Made by a program: the position numbers and the translations under genes. Shown piece after piece: positions 33,801 to 43,501 of a DNA stretch of 64,000 bases. Within the stretch, counting starts at the first letter, position 1. Each line of letters opens with the position of its first letter. The DNA is taken from positions 1 through 64,000 of the forward strand of contig JAFEAV010000019.1 of the NCBI GenBank assembly GCA_018266215.1. Reading direction: 5' to 3'. The stretch is from Cyanobacteria bacterium SZAS LIN-3 (GTDB lineage: Bacteria; Cyanobacteriota; Vampirovibrionia; Obscuribacterales; Obscuribacteraceae). The notes below the pieces were generated by a model. That model ran no database searches. It was not told the origin of the DNA and worked only from the letters and a program-made list of their open reading frames with translations.

Positions 33801-36232
33801 AGTGCCGGAAACGTTATGATAAGTGCGATTGCCATCAGGAGTGCCATCGGTGGTTCGGGTTTTGTTGATATCATGCCGGGCATCATCATTCCGACTGGTC
33901 CACCGGCCTTAGCCATAGGAGATGACTGAGTCTGAGAGCCGCTGCCATTGTCGAATTTTTGTACGTTGTACTCTTTGTACATCTCTTGTGTCTCCAGCAC
34001 CAGTGCGCTTGTCAATGGCGTAACAAGGTGGAGGCGTTCAGCCATTTTTCCATTCTCTTGGCGTTTCAGGTTGTCGGATAGCTGCGCCAATATGGTATCG
34101 GATGCACTCAATTGAGCAAGCTCAAGGGGGTGCGCACTCAACTGCACACTGGTGGTGGCAAAGCCGGGCGTGCGCTGTATTTTGATATTATCGGCTGTCC
34201 CGGCAAGGCGAGCAAACAACGATTGCATGTCCCCGGCAAGACCTTTGATGCGCGGTACCTGTTCAAAGTTGCTCAGTTGGTCGAGAGATTTTATAACGGC
34301 GTTGGGCCCCGGCTCTATTTGATACTCAGCCAGCTTTAACCTGTTTGATGTGGCATTTAGATACTCGAACAAATTGGAGCTGGAAAAATCTATCGGTTGC
34401 GTGGCATGAATCCAGACCACGTTGATTGAACGGTCCCGCTCGGAGCCTCTTGTAACCGCCTGTGATAGAGCTAATCCGTTATCTTGACCGCCCAGGCAGC
34501 TTGAGTCAGCCAGTCGCCTGACAGCGTCATGCCAGACACTGGACGAGGTGTCCACATGAGAGGCCAGCGTTATTGGTTCGTCCGAAGCCCATACGAGTGT
34601 AGCGTCGGTAAAATGCTGCTGTTCGAGCGTTTGGCAGATTGTTTGGATGCTGTTTGCCATGCCCGCAGATCCGTCTACTACCACCACAAGTGGTGCCGAA
34701 CTGGACAGCCGTTCTGCGACAAACGTCTCTTGAATGGTTTCTTTAGTTAATGGACTGACTGCCTGCACTGTTGTTATGGCACTGTTACGATCGAAACCAA
34801 GGGCCCCTTTGTTCGAGCAAATATCGCTATTAGTTAGCTTGCCTGTAATATGAAATTTAGAGTTATCCACGCCTCTGTCATTCGCGCTGGCAAACTCGCT
34901 ATTGGTTTTCAGTGCTGTCAAAGATCTAAGATCGAGGGTGTGGTTGGTCGATACTGCAAAATTGCGCTCGCTAAACACTGGCAGGGGCAGTGTAGCCTGT
35001 CCTTTTTCGACCAAACTGAGAGGCGCCGTCATTTCTATGTCAAGCTCAGCTTCTTTACCCCAAAGTCCCATAGATGACTGCAACAGCACCCGACCGGCTC
35101 CTGCAGTCGACACCAGGAGTGGTGTTTCGCCCTTTTCAGCTGATTGCGTATAGGCCTCTTTGGCGCTTGATCTTTCAGCAAACACAGCTTCATGCCTTAC
35201 GCCTTTGATCCACAGCGAACAGCCTGTGATAACCGCGTGTGGCGGCAGCAGCAGCTGCCCACGCAGCTCCGAATCACGCGAATCGCTGTTGGCAAAGTGC
35301 ATTTTCCAGTTGAGGTGCGAGACCGCTTCATTTGCATCTACCCAACCACTTATTTTTGATTGATCGAGGCTCAGGCCCTTTACGATACCTCCCACAGTGT
35401 CAGTGGCAAAGTCCCTGTCGCTGCGCCAATTGTGGTACCACCACCAATCGTCATCATCGAAATAATAATAGTCCCTCGTGCTCGTATCGTTTGGTCTGGC
35501 CACTGAATTAAAGGCTATCCCGCGGACTCTATAAAATAGTTCCCGCGCCGGCCTGTATTTGTCATAATCGCCGTCGCTGTCGAGGGTCCAGTGAAGAAAG
35601 CTAAAATACCAGGGCATATTGGTGTACTGGTCATAGCAGGACTTGAGCATTGTATTGTCATCACCAAGGGCTCGCAAAAGCAGCAGTGCTTTCGATCTCG
35701 TGGCAGGGATTTCTGCTGCGTGCTGGCAGTAGCGGGTAAGGGTGGTGGGCAAGATCGCGAATAATACAATGGACATAACCAGTGCCAGCGCGTTTGCACG
35801 ACCAAGGCCCGGCGCTTTGGTACCTTTTGGCGAGCGCCTCCGTATCCTGTCATACAGTTCAAAACTCGTGAGGAAAGGTCCTACTGCTACCAGTATGTAA
35901 TACAGTGCTATCAGCGATGTCTTTGGTTCCACGAATACACAAATAACCGTCCCGATTATTGCCAGGAGGACCAGAGGCAAGAGAATTAACAGGAGCATAG
36001 AAGATACGGCCACAGCTATAGCCTGAAGAGAGGCCATCCATTTAATGTCTTGGTCAGAGGCACGCTTTCCGGAACCGGTGAGCAGCATAAGGCAATTGCT
36101 TGCAGGCACAATCAGAAGAGGCATAAAGAGCCAGGAAAGCGTTGGATTCATGTATGTGGCGCTTACTGTTTCAATCGCGTAATAAGCGCAGGTACCAACG
36201 CCAAAAAGCCAGTAGAAAATGTTCCAGAGCAT
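33767..36232 (-). CDS. VIT/VWA membrane protein with PEP-type sorting signal
   Basis: The 821-residue protein starts with four or five membrane helices (to about 165). An extracytoplasmic part follows with an odd aromatic/acidic patch (YYYFDDDDWWWYHNW, 255-269), a VIT domain (about 300-420) and a VWA-like domain (about 520-690). The MIDAS motif is degenerate (DGSAG, not DxSxS), so metal binding is doubtful. The C-terminus has a KPEPP motif at about 791-795, a hydrophobic helix and a final RKRRKF. This tripartite layout matches PEP-CTERM-type exosortase substrates. It resembles the XrtK/MSEP-CTERM and XrtN/VIT target families as I remember them. It is transcribed just before the exosortase. 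Confidence 0.8.
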   Translation of the reverse strand: MLWNIFYWLFGVGTCAYYAIETVSATYMNPTLSWLFMPLLIVPASNCLMLLTGSGKRASDQDIKWMASLQAIAVAVSSMLLLILLPLVLLAIIGTVICVFVEPKTSLIALYYILVAVGPFLTSFELYDRIRRRSPKGTKAPGLGRANALALVMSIVLFAILPTTLTRYCQHAAEIPATRSKALLLLRALGDDNTMLKSCYDQYTNMPWYFSFLHWTLDSDGDYDKYRPARELFYRVRGIAFNSVARPNDTSTRDYYYFDDDDWWWYHNWRSDRDFATDTVGGIVKGLSLDQSKISGWVDANEAVSHLNWKMHFANSDSRDSELRGQLLLPPHAVITGCSLWIKGVRHEAVFAERSSAKEAYTQSAEKGETPLLVSTAGAGRVLLQSSMGLWGKEAELDIEMTAPLSLVEKGQATLPLPVFSERNFAVSTNHTLDLRSLTALKTNSEFASANDRGVDNSKFHITGKLTNSDICSNKGALGFDRNSAITTVQAVSPLTKETIQETFVAERLSSSAPLVVVVDGSAGMANSIQTICQTLEQQHFTDATLVWASDEPITLASHVDTSSSVWHDAVRRLADSSCLGGQDNGLALSQAVTRGSERDRSINVVWIHATQPIDFSSSNLFEYLNATSNRLKLAEYQIEPGPNAVIKSLDQLSNFEQVPRIKGLAGDMQSLFARLAGTADNIKIQRTPGFATTSVQLSAHPLELAQLSASDTILAQLSDNLKRQENGKMAERLHLVTPLTSALVLETQEMYKEYNVQKFDNGSGSQTQSSPMAKAGGPVGMMMPGMISTKPEPPMALLMAIALIITFPALWLIRKRRKFA

Positions 36233-36381
36233 GCAACCGACCTTAAGAAGGGGCCAACGGGTCGCCTTGACTATAATTCTATTATCAGACTACCAGGTGA
36301 AGTCGGTTTTGGCGCAGGGTTAAGGGAACGCAAATTGCTCGATCTGCGGATTTGTAACATGGGTGCACGATCGCGAAAGTA

Positions 36382-38652
36382 TCACTGAAGAAAGTCGAGC
36401 GCTTGTTCGAGGGTTTTGCCGTCACAATCAGTGCGATCGATGCTCTCAACCTCAATCAGCTTGGCGCGAAATCCGTCTTTTGCGAACCCTTCGTGGTAAA
36501 TATTCAAGACATTGCCTCTTCTAAAATCGTCCTTTCCCGTAATCAAGACAAATTTGACATTCTCGCGGGCATCAGCGATTTCGGAAGGAGAGGCTTCGCA
36601 AAGACCGTAAGGATCGGTGGATTTCTCTTTAGTCGTCGGAAAGCGGTTTTGTACAGCGCGATAAAAATTACTTCCGCAGCTTTGAATCGTGCCTCGAAAA
36701 ATATCGCTCTGGTTCAATCCCAGCATGCTCGCGATTCTGGCACCGCCCAAAGCGCCTGCTGCATAAACGCGATTTTTATCAATATTGTATTTTTTCATCA
36801 TTTCTAAGGCGCCAAGAACCGCAAGTCCCTCGCGCTTATCAGTATCACATCCGTTGCCCGCGCCTTGCGGACAAATAAATAAGAAATGGCGCTTAGAAAG
36901 TACTTCCATCCAACCCCAGGGCAGGCTTGTAGTTTTATCATTGGTATCGATATAGACTATGAGCCCGAATTGTTGGCTTGGCGTATAGCTTTGCGGCATG
37001 TGGATGAAAAATTCAGCCGTAGATGGAGCAATATCATAGCGAATCTGGGCGCTTCGATGTTTCGGCAACGTAATAGGGGTGAAAAAATGCAGCGTCTTTT
37101 CATAGCTCCCACGACTGATGGCAGCTAGATTGCCATACTTCGCAGCTTCACGATAATACTTCTCAGCCAGCTTTTGATCAGCTTTGCCTGCCAGGCCTTT
37201 TTCATAGATTTTTGCCAGTTCGTAAGTGGCAGAGGGATTTTCGCTTCGCAATTTTAGGCTCTTCTTAAAGAGACGTACTGCTTCGGTAACGTCTTTTCTC
37301 ACTCCGTATCGACCGTACTCATAATCCTTACCCAGGTTTATACAGGCCATCCAGCAGCCATTCTTGACGCCTTGCCTGCGCATTCTCATGGCTAAGTCTT
37401 TGTTAGCTTTGCAGCCAGTTCCGTTAAGGTACATAAGTGAGAGGTTGTTGCAAGCATGTGGATTGCCGCCGGCCGCTGCTTTCTCGTACCAGATTCGGGC
37501 CTGAACTAGATTCTTCTTCGTGCCCCATCCGTATTCGTAAGCAAGACCTACGTTATATTGACAGCTAGCCCGCGCGTCTGCGTCCGCATCAATTTGACTT
37601 GCGCCCGACATGTTTAGTTGAAAGGACTTTTCCAGGTTCCGTGGCACGCCGTCGCCGTAAAAATACATCATGGCTAGTTCGTTTATAGCCGGAACATAGT
37701 TGCGGATTGCCGCTTTCTCAAGCCACATTTTTGCAGTTTGCAGGTCTTTCTTTGTACATTCTCCTTCCCTATAGGCGTGACCTAGCCGATTCTCAGCCTC
37801 AACAATCCCCTGATTTGCAAGTCTTTTGAGCAGATCGATGCCGCCGATGCAATCCTTCTTGGCTCCTACGCCTTCCATCCTGAAAGCAGCTAATTGAAGC
37901 TGACACTCTACATCGCCCTGCTCGCTTCCGCGTTCCGCCCAGCTGCGCGCAAGTGAGTAGTTGGTCGGAATTTTTTCACCCCAATAATATCTATCTGCAA
38001 GCCAGGAATGAGCTTCGATAAATCCAGCCTCAGCCGCTTGCCGCAATAGATTTACCGATTCGATGGCATTCCCCTTAACTCCAAGGCCGGACCACAGAAG
38101 CCTGGACTTGCCGAACCAACCCAAAGCAGAGTGCTTAGCACACAACGTGTTATACAGACTGAGTGCTTTTGCATAGTCGGTCTTGCAGCCCTGTCCCTTA
38201 CGATACATTTCTGCCAATCCGAAAGTTCCGAAATCACAGCCCAGAGCTGCCGACTGCGCGAACAAAGCCCTTGCTTTCGCGAAGTCTTTTTTGCAGGCGA
38301 AACCATTAAGGTACATGGTGGCGAGCTTGTACACGCCCGGGCCGTATTTAGCCTCGGCCTGCTTTTGCCAGATTTCAAAGGCCTTTTGATGATCTTGGGC
38401 AACAATCCGCCCGATATTGTACAAGGTGGCAAGCTCGTCCAAGCACTGTTTATCGCCTTCTGCGCCGGATATTTCAAGTTGACGAACATAGGCTTCGTAA
38501 CGGCCGTCTAACAAGAGTGTTCTCGCGGCTTTGAATTTTTCGCTTTGCGGAGGATATGATGGTGCTGCGGCGTTTTGCGCGATCGCCGGCAAAGACGCCG
38601 AGGTCGTAAGAATCACCGACTGCAAAAGGAGACCAACTAATAGTTTTTGCAT
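36382..38652 (-). CDS. Sel1-repeat protein fused to a degenerate alpha/beta-hydrolase
   Basis: ATG 38652 (MQKLLVGLLLQ) gives a clean signal peptide; the frame continues upstream to 38682. About ten Sel1-type repeats fill residues 40-510 (for example YKLATMYLNGFACKKDFAKARALFAQSAALG), some with extra cysteines. The C-terminal 230 residues have an esterase/PHB-depolymerase-like fold (FGLIVYIDTND, NIDKNRVYAAGALGGARIASML). The nucleophile elbow reads G-A-L-G-G, so the catalytic Ser is replaced by Leu. The usual Gly-His segment near the end reads SIDRTDCDG. It is therefore probably a non-catalytic binding domain on a periplasmic solenoid. Confidence 0.75.
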   Translation of the reverse strand: MQKLLVGLLLQSVILTTSASLPAIAQNAAAPSYPPQSEKFKAARTLLLDGRYEAYVRQLEISGAEGDKQCLDELATLYNIGRIVAQDHQKAFEIWQKQAEAKYGPGVYKLATMYLNGFACKKDFAKARALFAQSAALGCDFGTFGLAEMYRKGQGCKTDYAKALSLYNTLCAKHSALGWFGKSRLLWSGLGVKGNAIESVNLLRQAAEAGFIEAHSWLADRYYWGEKIPTNYSLARSWAERGSEQGDVECQLQLAAFRMEGVGAKKDCIGGIDLLKRLANQGIVEAENRLGHAYREGECTKKDLQTAKMWLEKAAIRNYVPAINELAMMYFYGDGVPRNLEKSFQLNMSGASQIDADADARASCQYNVGLAYEYGWGTKKNLVQARIWYEKAAAGGNPHACNNLSLMYLNGTGCKANKDLAMRMRRQGVKNGCWMACINLGKDYEYGRYGVRKDVTEAVRLFKKSLKLRSENPSATYELAKIYEKGLAGKADQKLAEKYYREAAKYGNLAAISRGSYEKTLHFFTPITLPKHRSAQIRYDIAPSTAEFFIHMPQSYTPSQQFGLIVYIDTNDKTTSLPWGWMEVLSKRHFLFICPQGAGNGCDTDKREGLAVLGALEMMKKYNIDKNRVYAAGALGGARIASMLGLNQSDIFRGTIQSCGSNFYRAVQNRFPTTKEKSTDPYGLCEASPSEIADARENVKFVLITGKDDFRRGNVLNIYHEGFAKDGFRAKLIEVESIDRTDCDGKTLEQALDFLQ

Positions 38653-38721
38653 TTCGGTAGTTACCATTTGGGCGCTAAACAATTATGACAGATTAATCCT
38701 TATGCTATTGTTTGAAAATGG

Positions 38722-38898
38722 ATGAAGGGACAGCCAAAACAGAGCCAATCTCAATTACTGATTGAGGCCTTAACCAAGCAGAAGGTACGGTGTCACCTTG
38801 TCACTGTATCCGGTGCCGACCATTTCATCATGGGTGAAAGCAAGAGTTCCGGTCTGAAACAGCTGCTGGATTTTTTCAATCAGTCTGCAGCTCAGTAG
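38722..38898 (+). pseudogene. Remnant of an alpha/beta-hydrolase C-terminus
   Basis: A 58-codon frame from ATG 38722 to TAG 38896. The translation contains LLIEALTKQKVRCHLVTVSG-ADHF followed by LKQLLDFF. That is the last strand, catalytic-His loop and terminal helix of a dienelactone-hydrolase or S9-type esterase. The frame is closed by TGA just upstream (38713), and no nucleophile elbow is found nearby, so this is probably what is left of a deleted gene. It may still be translated as a small protein. Confidence 0.5.
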
Positions 38899-39030
38899 AA
38901 TTTTCGCCGTCGGCTAGCAGTTCGAGCAAGTCAATATGGGATACTTAAACCGTGTCCGGGCGATTCTTGGAAACGCTTGCGGACAACTGTATACCGTCGA
39001 GCCCAGCCAAGCGCAAGGACAATAAAAGCC

Positions 39031-41367
39031 ATGAAGAATTGGTCTGCCATCCTGCTCATCGCAGCACAAGTCGCAGCCGTGCCACTGCAAGCCCAGGCGA
39101 TCAGCCAACCGCGTACTGCAGTCCAAAGTGCCACCGCGAAAGCCGGCGCACAGTCAAGCGATCGCAAAATGGATGCCTTTATTTCCGCCTTGATGGCCAA
39201 GATGACGCTTGAGGAGAAAATCGGCCAACTCAACCTGCTCTCCGTCGGTGCTGATGTCACGGGTCCAATAATCAGTCAGGGAGTGGATGAAAAGATTGCC
39301 AAAGGGCTCGTTGGCGGTGTGTTTAATATCTACGGGCCATCTTCCGTGCGCAAGTTGCAGCAGCTGGTCATGCAAAAATCGCGTCTCAAGATCCCCTTGA
39401 TTTTTGGCTACGATGTCATTCATGGTCACCGCACAGCTTTCCCTATCCCTCTGGCTCTTGCCGCTACCTGGGATCTTCCGTTGATCGAAAAAACCGCAAG
39501 CGCCGCCGCCGCTGAGGCGAGTGCGGATGGACTGAACTGGACGTTCAGCCCGATGGTTGATATTGCTCGCGACCCTCGCTGGGGCCGCTGTACCGAGGGC
39601 GCCGGCGAGGACCCGTATCTGGGCGGCCGTATAGCCAAAGCAATGGTGCATGGATATCAAGGCGACAGCTATGCCGGTGTGAATAAAGTCATGGCCTGCG
39701 TCAAGCATTTTGCTCTGTATGGTGCCGCCGAAGCCGGCCGCGATTACAACACAGTCGACATGAGTCGGGTGCGCATGTACAACGAATATTTGCCACCATA
39801 CAAGGCTGCGGTCGACGCCAATGTCGCATCGGTGATGAGTTCGTTCAATGAAATAGACGGTGTCCCGGCAACGGGCAATAAATGGTTGATGACCGATCTT
39901 CTGCGTAAGCAGTGGGACTTTAAAGGATTCATAGCCACCGACTACACCGCCGTCAGCGAAATGATCGAGCATGGTGTCGGCGACGACAAAAAAGTAGCCG
40001 AGCTGGCGCTCAATGCCGGTATCGACATGGATATGGTAAGCGAGCTGTTTATCAAATATGGTCCTGCTCTGGTTAAGTCAGGGCGAGTGTCACAGGCACA
40101 AGTTGATGCCGCCTGTCGTCGCGTGTTGGAAGCAAAATACAAACTCGGACTTTTTGAGGATCCTTATCGTTTCTGCAATGAAGACCGCCGCAAAAAAGAA
40201 ATCTTGAGCAGCGACAAACTTGCTCTCAGCAAAGAGGCTGCCACCAAGAGCATCGTGCTTTTGAAAAACAGCAATCAAGTTTTGCCTCTCAGTGCGGAGA
40301 AGAAAATTGCTTTTATCGGTCCTCTGGTAAAAGAACAGAGAAACTTGCTGGGTAGTTGGAGTGGTGCTGGTCAGGGTAAAGAGTGCACGAGCCTGTGGCA
40401 AGCTCTTGAGACCAAATATGGCAGCGGTAAATTCCTCTACTCCAAGGGCTGCAACCTGGTGCAGGAAAAAGCCATGGTCGATAAGCTCAATCATGATGGT
40501 GGCGAACTCACTCTCGATGAAAAATCTACGGACGCAATGATTCAGGAAGCGGTCGAAACAGCAAAGCAAGCCGATGTTGCCGTCGCTGTTTTGGGTGAGC
40601 CATGCAGCATGAGCGGCGAGGCCTCAAGTCGCTCGAACATAGGTCTTTTTGAACATCAAATTGAATTGCTGAAAGCCCTGAAGCAAACAGGCAAACCAGT
40701 TGTTCTCGTCTTGATGAACGGCCGTCCTCTCACACTCTCGTGGGAAGACAAACATATGGATGCCATAGTGGAAGCCTGGTATGGCGGCAACGCAGCAGGC
40801 ACTGCAATTGCAGATGTATTGTTTGGAGACGCCAATCCTTCAGGCAGAATCACAATGACATTCCCGCGTAATGTGGGCCAGGTCCCTATCTATTACAACA
40901 GCAAAAACACCGGCCGGCCGTTTGCTGAGGCTGAGAAATATCACTCCAAATATCTTGATGTGCAAAACGAACCGCTCTATCCCTTCGGTTATGGCCTCAG
41001 CTATACGACCTACCAGTACGGTGATGTAAGCTTGAGCGGACAGACCCTGGCCAACGACGGCAAGGCATCCATCACAGTAAAGACCACCGTTACCAATACC
41101 GGTAAACACGCCGGAGTAGAAACGGTGCAACTTTATGTGCGTGACATGGTTGGTAGTATCACCAGACCGGTGAAAGAGCTCAAGGGCTTCCAGCAAGTCT
41201 CACTCAAGCCGGGCGAAAGTAAGACCGTTTCTTTCACCCTTACAAGTAACGATTTGCGCTTCTACAATTCTGATTTGAAATATGTCGCTGAACCCGGTGA
41301 CTTCAAAGTGTTTGTAGGAACCAACAGTCAAACTGTGAAGTCGGCGAGTTTCAAACTTTTGCCATAG
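39031..41367 (+). CDS. Beta-glucosidase, glycoside hydrolase family 3
   Basis: ATG 39031 gives 778 residues with a signal peptide (AILLIAAQVAAVPLQAQA); the frame opens earlier at 38977. The GH3 N-terminal barrel carries KMTLEEKIGQLNLLS, FGYDVIHGHRTAFPIPL, SPMVDIARDPRWGR and KHFALYGAAE. The nucleophile is Asp304 in IATDYTAV. The second domain (KSIVLLKNSNQVLPL, LGEPCSMSGEASSR) and a C-terminal fibronectin-III-like domain complete the BglX-type structure. It would release glucose from beta-linked oligosaccharides in the periplasm. Together with the GH17 domain further right it could complete beta-glucan breakdown. Confidence 0.92.
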   Translation: MKNWSAILLIAAQVAAVPLQAQAISQPRTAVQSATAKAGAQSSDRKMDAFISALMAKMTLEEKIGQLNLLSVGADVTGPIISQGVDEKIAKGLVGGVFNIYGPSSVRKLQQLVMQKSRLKIPLIFGYDVIHGHRTAFPIPLALAATWDLPLIEKTASAAAAEASADGLNWTFSPMVDIARDPRWGRCTEGAGEDPYLGGRIAKAMVHGYQGDSYAGVNKVMACVKHFALYGAAEAGRDYNTVDMSRVRMYNEYLPPYKAAVDANVASVMSSFNEIDGVPATGNKWLMTDLLRKQWDFKGFIATDYTAVSEMIEHGVGDDKKVAELALNAGIDMDMVSELFIKYGPALVKSGRVSQAQVDAACRRVLEAKYKLGLFEDPYRFCNEDRRKKEILSSDKLALSKEAATKSIVLLKNSNQVLPLSAEKKIAFIGPLVKEQRNLLGSWSGAGQGKECTSLWQALETKYGSGKFLYSKGCNLVQEKAMVDKLNHDGGELTLDEKSTDAMIQEAVETAKQADVAVAVLGEPCSMSGEASSRSNIGLFEHQIELLKALKQTGKPVVLVLMNGRPLTLSWEDKHMDAIVEAWYGGNAAGTAIADVLFGDANPSGRITMTFPRNVGQVPIYYNSKNTGRPFAEAEKYHSKYLDVQNEPLYPFGYGLSYTTYQYGDVSLSGQTLANDGKASITVKTTVTNTGKHAGVETVQLYVRDMVGSITRPVKELKGFQQVSLKPGESKTVSFTLTSNDLRFYNSDLKYVAEPGDFKVFVGTNSQTVKSASFKLLP

Positions 41368-41407
41368 CCCAGCGGGAGAGCAGGGCCATCTTCGGAGAAG
41401 CTGTACG

Positions 41408-41827
41408 ATGAAAGAGCAAAACTGCCAAACAATCGTCGTGCGGCTTAAGCCTGGATCAGACCTTGAGCAATCCCTGGCAAAAACCGCGCGCGACAACAAT
41501 CTAAGAGCCGGCGTCATTATCAGTCTGGTTGGTTCATTGACTGTCGGCACTTTGCGCCTGGCCGGTGCGCCTGACGGCACAGAGATCCAGGGGCCACTAG
41601 AAATAGTCTCGGCCACCGGCACGCTGTCAGCCACAAGCATGCACGTGCACATCTCGGTCTCCGACGGCGCGGGCAAGACTATTGGTGGGCATCTCCTGCC
41701 GGGATGTCTCGTTTATACAACGGTAGAGCTGGTCATTCATGATCTCAGCGATCAATGGACATTTGAAAGAGCACCCGACGCCGAAACCGGCTACGACGAA
41801 CTGGTGGTTACACCGACATCGCCATAG
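41408..41827 (+). CDS. PCC/DUF296-domain protein
   Basis: This 139-residue protein is a stand-alone PCC (plants and prokaryotes conserved) domain. Family features are the N-terminal VVRLKPGSDLEQSL, the core AGVIISLVGSLTVGTLRLAG and the metal-type site MHVHISVSD...GGHLLPGC with its clustered histidines. The prokaryotic proteins form trimers of unknown biochemical role and often occur singly, as here. It lies 41 bp after the GH3 gene on the same strand and may be in its transcript. Confidence 0.85.
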   Translation: MKEQNCQTIVVRLKPGSDLEQSLAKTARDNNLRAGVIISLVGSLTVGTLRLAGAPDGTEIQGPLEIVSATGTLSATSMHVHISVSDGAGKTIGGHLLPGCLVYTTVELVIHDLSDQWTFERAPDAETGYDELVVTPTSP

Positions 41828-41830
41828 TGG

Positions 41831-42646
41831 TCATTTGCCCGGCTTTGTATCGCCGAAAAGGTCTTCCAGTGTAGCATTTGCGTCTTCGCTTGTGAGTATA
41901 CTGTATTTGTTCTTTGACTTCGTATAGCCATGCGGGTAGGAGAAGAATGAGTCCGGCACCTGCGACCTTTCGAAAGACATTGTCTGAAGCTGATCCACGC
42001 GCGAACCGTCGCCATAGAATGTTGATAATTGCAGAGGCAGTCCCGGCAGGCGTTTTTGACTGTAAATCCAGTTTATGGCTCGCTGGGCATGCTCATCGAT
42101 CGGGCCGATATCTGCGCATTTGAACAACACGCTCATCACTTTCTTCGGTTTCTCCGCCGCCTGGAAAATGAAAGGGTCCTGTTCGACCTTGGCATTTTTA
42201 CCGCCCTCAGCCACGATCTGCTTGCACTTGAAACCGTACCAGGCTTTGCAGTCCTCTTCTTTGCCTTTGGTAAGGTTTATGGACGGTTTGAAAAGGCCCA
42301 TGTGATCCGCACCGATTTTCGCCATTGGTGCTTCGAAAGCGACGTTTTTATGTTTGGAGAAGAGTACTATGTCCCAGGTCGGCGCTTTCGAGATGGCGAT
42401 AACGTCGCCGTTGTGGGTAACGAGGCGCAGAGCGTCTGTTGCCAAATAGAGTTCCGCCTTGCCCATGCCTGCAGTCTTCTGGTGAAAGACCATCACCTTT
42501 TTGGTGGCCGCTGCGATCGTTTTTTTCGGTGTCCGCTGGACTTCGTCGGCTGCCGCTCTTCCGGCTGATAAAGCCATGATGAGCAGCGTTGCTAGTATAG
42601 GTAGGTCTATTGGTTTATTGAGAGATATCAAATTACGCTCTCGCAC
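41831..42646 (-). CDS. Secreted hypothetical protein
   Basis: The open frame extends to 42784, but that start would run into the divergent EF-hand gene and gives an arginine-rich leader. GTG 42646 or TTG 42631 gives a conventional signal peptide (LPILATLLIMALSAGRAAA). The mature part of about 240 residues has beta-type stretches (KVMVFHQKTAGMGKAELYLATDALRLVTHNGDV), a CKAWYGFKC pair and a tail rich in charged residues. From the pattern it could be an outer-surface or lipoprotein-carrier-like beta protein, but no family was recognised. Confidence 0.6.
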   Translation of the reverse strand: MRERNLISLNKPIDLPILATLLIMALSAGRAAADEVQRTPKKTIAAATKKVMVFHQKTAGMGKAELYLATDALRLVTHNGDVIAISKAPTWDIVLFSKHKNVAFEAPMAKIGADHMGLFKPSINLTKGKEEDCKAWYGFKCKQIVAEGGKNAKVEQDPFIFQAAEKPKKVMSVLFKCADIGPIDEHAQRAINWIYSQKRLPGLPLQLSTFYGDGSRVDQLQTMSFERSQVPDSFFSYPHGYTKSKNKYSILTSEDANATLEDLFGDTKPGK

Positions 42647-42770
42647 TATGCCCCACGTATGAATCTTAGCACGAGGCGGCAATACGGGCTTTTTGCGCCC
42701 CCTTCGTATTTTCACTATGGACTGAGGGGTGGGGCGATTGTATCTTCGAAATGCCGACAAAGGTGGTCCT

Positions 42771-43475
42771 ATGGACGAAGTCATAAAGGCCCGGAATGAA
42801 CCGGCCGCCGCAGCCCCTAACGAGCATCTTCAATCGTCCGCCGTGGATGAACTGTATCGCTTTGCTGCTACCAATTTTCGCAAATTGGACGGTGATCGCA
42901 ACGGCTACATCACAGCCGATGAGCTGACGAACGTCCTCAATCAGAATATCTTCTCGGGCGAAGACGCTAAAAAGGTACGAGTCCTGAGAGACCACGTCGA
43001 TGATATTGCAAAACTCAGCGATGATGGCTGGTTTACCGCCTCTCGGGGCATTTCCGCTGCCGACCTGGTCAAACTCGACTATCTCTGGGACAAGCGCAAC
43101 ACCAATATCGGCTACGCCAACCAGATAAGCGAGTTCGGCTTGAGAAACTTCCAGAAACTGGACTTCGGCAACCATGGCCAACTTTTAGGCTACGAACTTG
43201 TTGCTGAAAATGGCGAGGGCTGCTTTGCGCCTCAGAAACATTCGATTGTTTCGAGTATGAGCTCCATCGATCAGCAGTCGTTTTCACTCCTGCATCGCAA
43301 TATGAGCTATATCGGCCATGGTCAGGCGATTCCAAATGGTATCTGGATGTGCAAACCCTATCAATACACGACAGAATACGGCATCACCCGCGATGAACTG
43401 GCCGCCTATCCGGCTAAAGTGGCGCATCGACCTCAGTACGGCCTCGTTAACCGCCTTGAGCAGGATCTCAAATAG
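42771..43475 (+). CDS. EF-hand protein
   Basis: ATG 42771 follows AAAGGTGGT and gives 234 residues without signal peptide. One canonical EF-hand loop is visible (LDGDRNGYITADEL, about residues 40-53) flanked by helices. A second, degenerate one (SDDGWFTASRGISAADL) lies about 45 residues later. The C-terminal half has no recognisable domain. The protein probably senses or buffers calcium. It converges with the six-gene operon, with 26 bp between stops. Confidence 0.75.
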   Translation: MDEVIKARNEPAAAAPNEHLQSSAVDELYRFAATNFRKLDGDRNGYITADELTNVLNQNIFSGEDAKKVRVLRDHVDDIAKLSDDGWFTASRGISAADLVKLDYLWDKRNTNIGYANQISEFGLRNFQKLDFGNHGQLLGYELVAENGEGCFAPQKHSIVSSMSSIDQQSFSLLHRNMSYIGHGQAIPNGIWMCKPYQYTTEYGITRDELAAYPAKVAHRPQYGLVNRLEQDLK

Positions 43476-43501
43476 GCCGGTCTGAAACAACCGCGCGAGA
43501 C

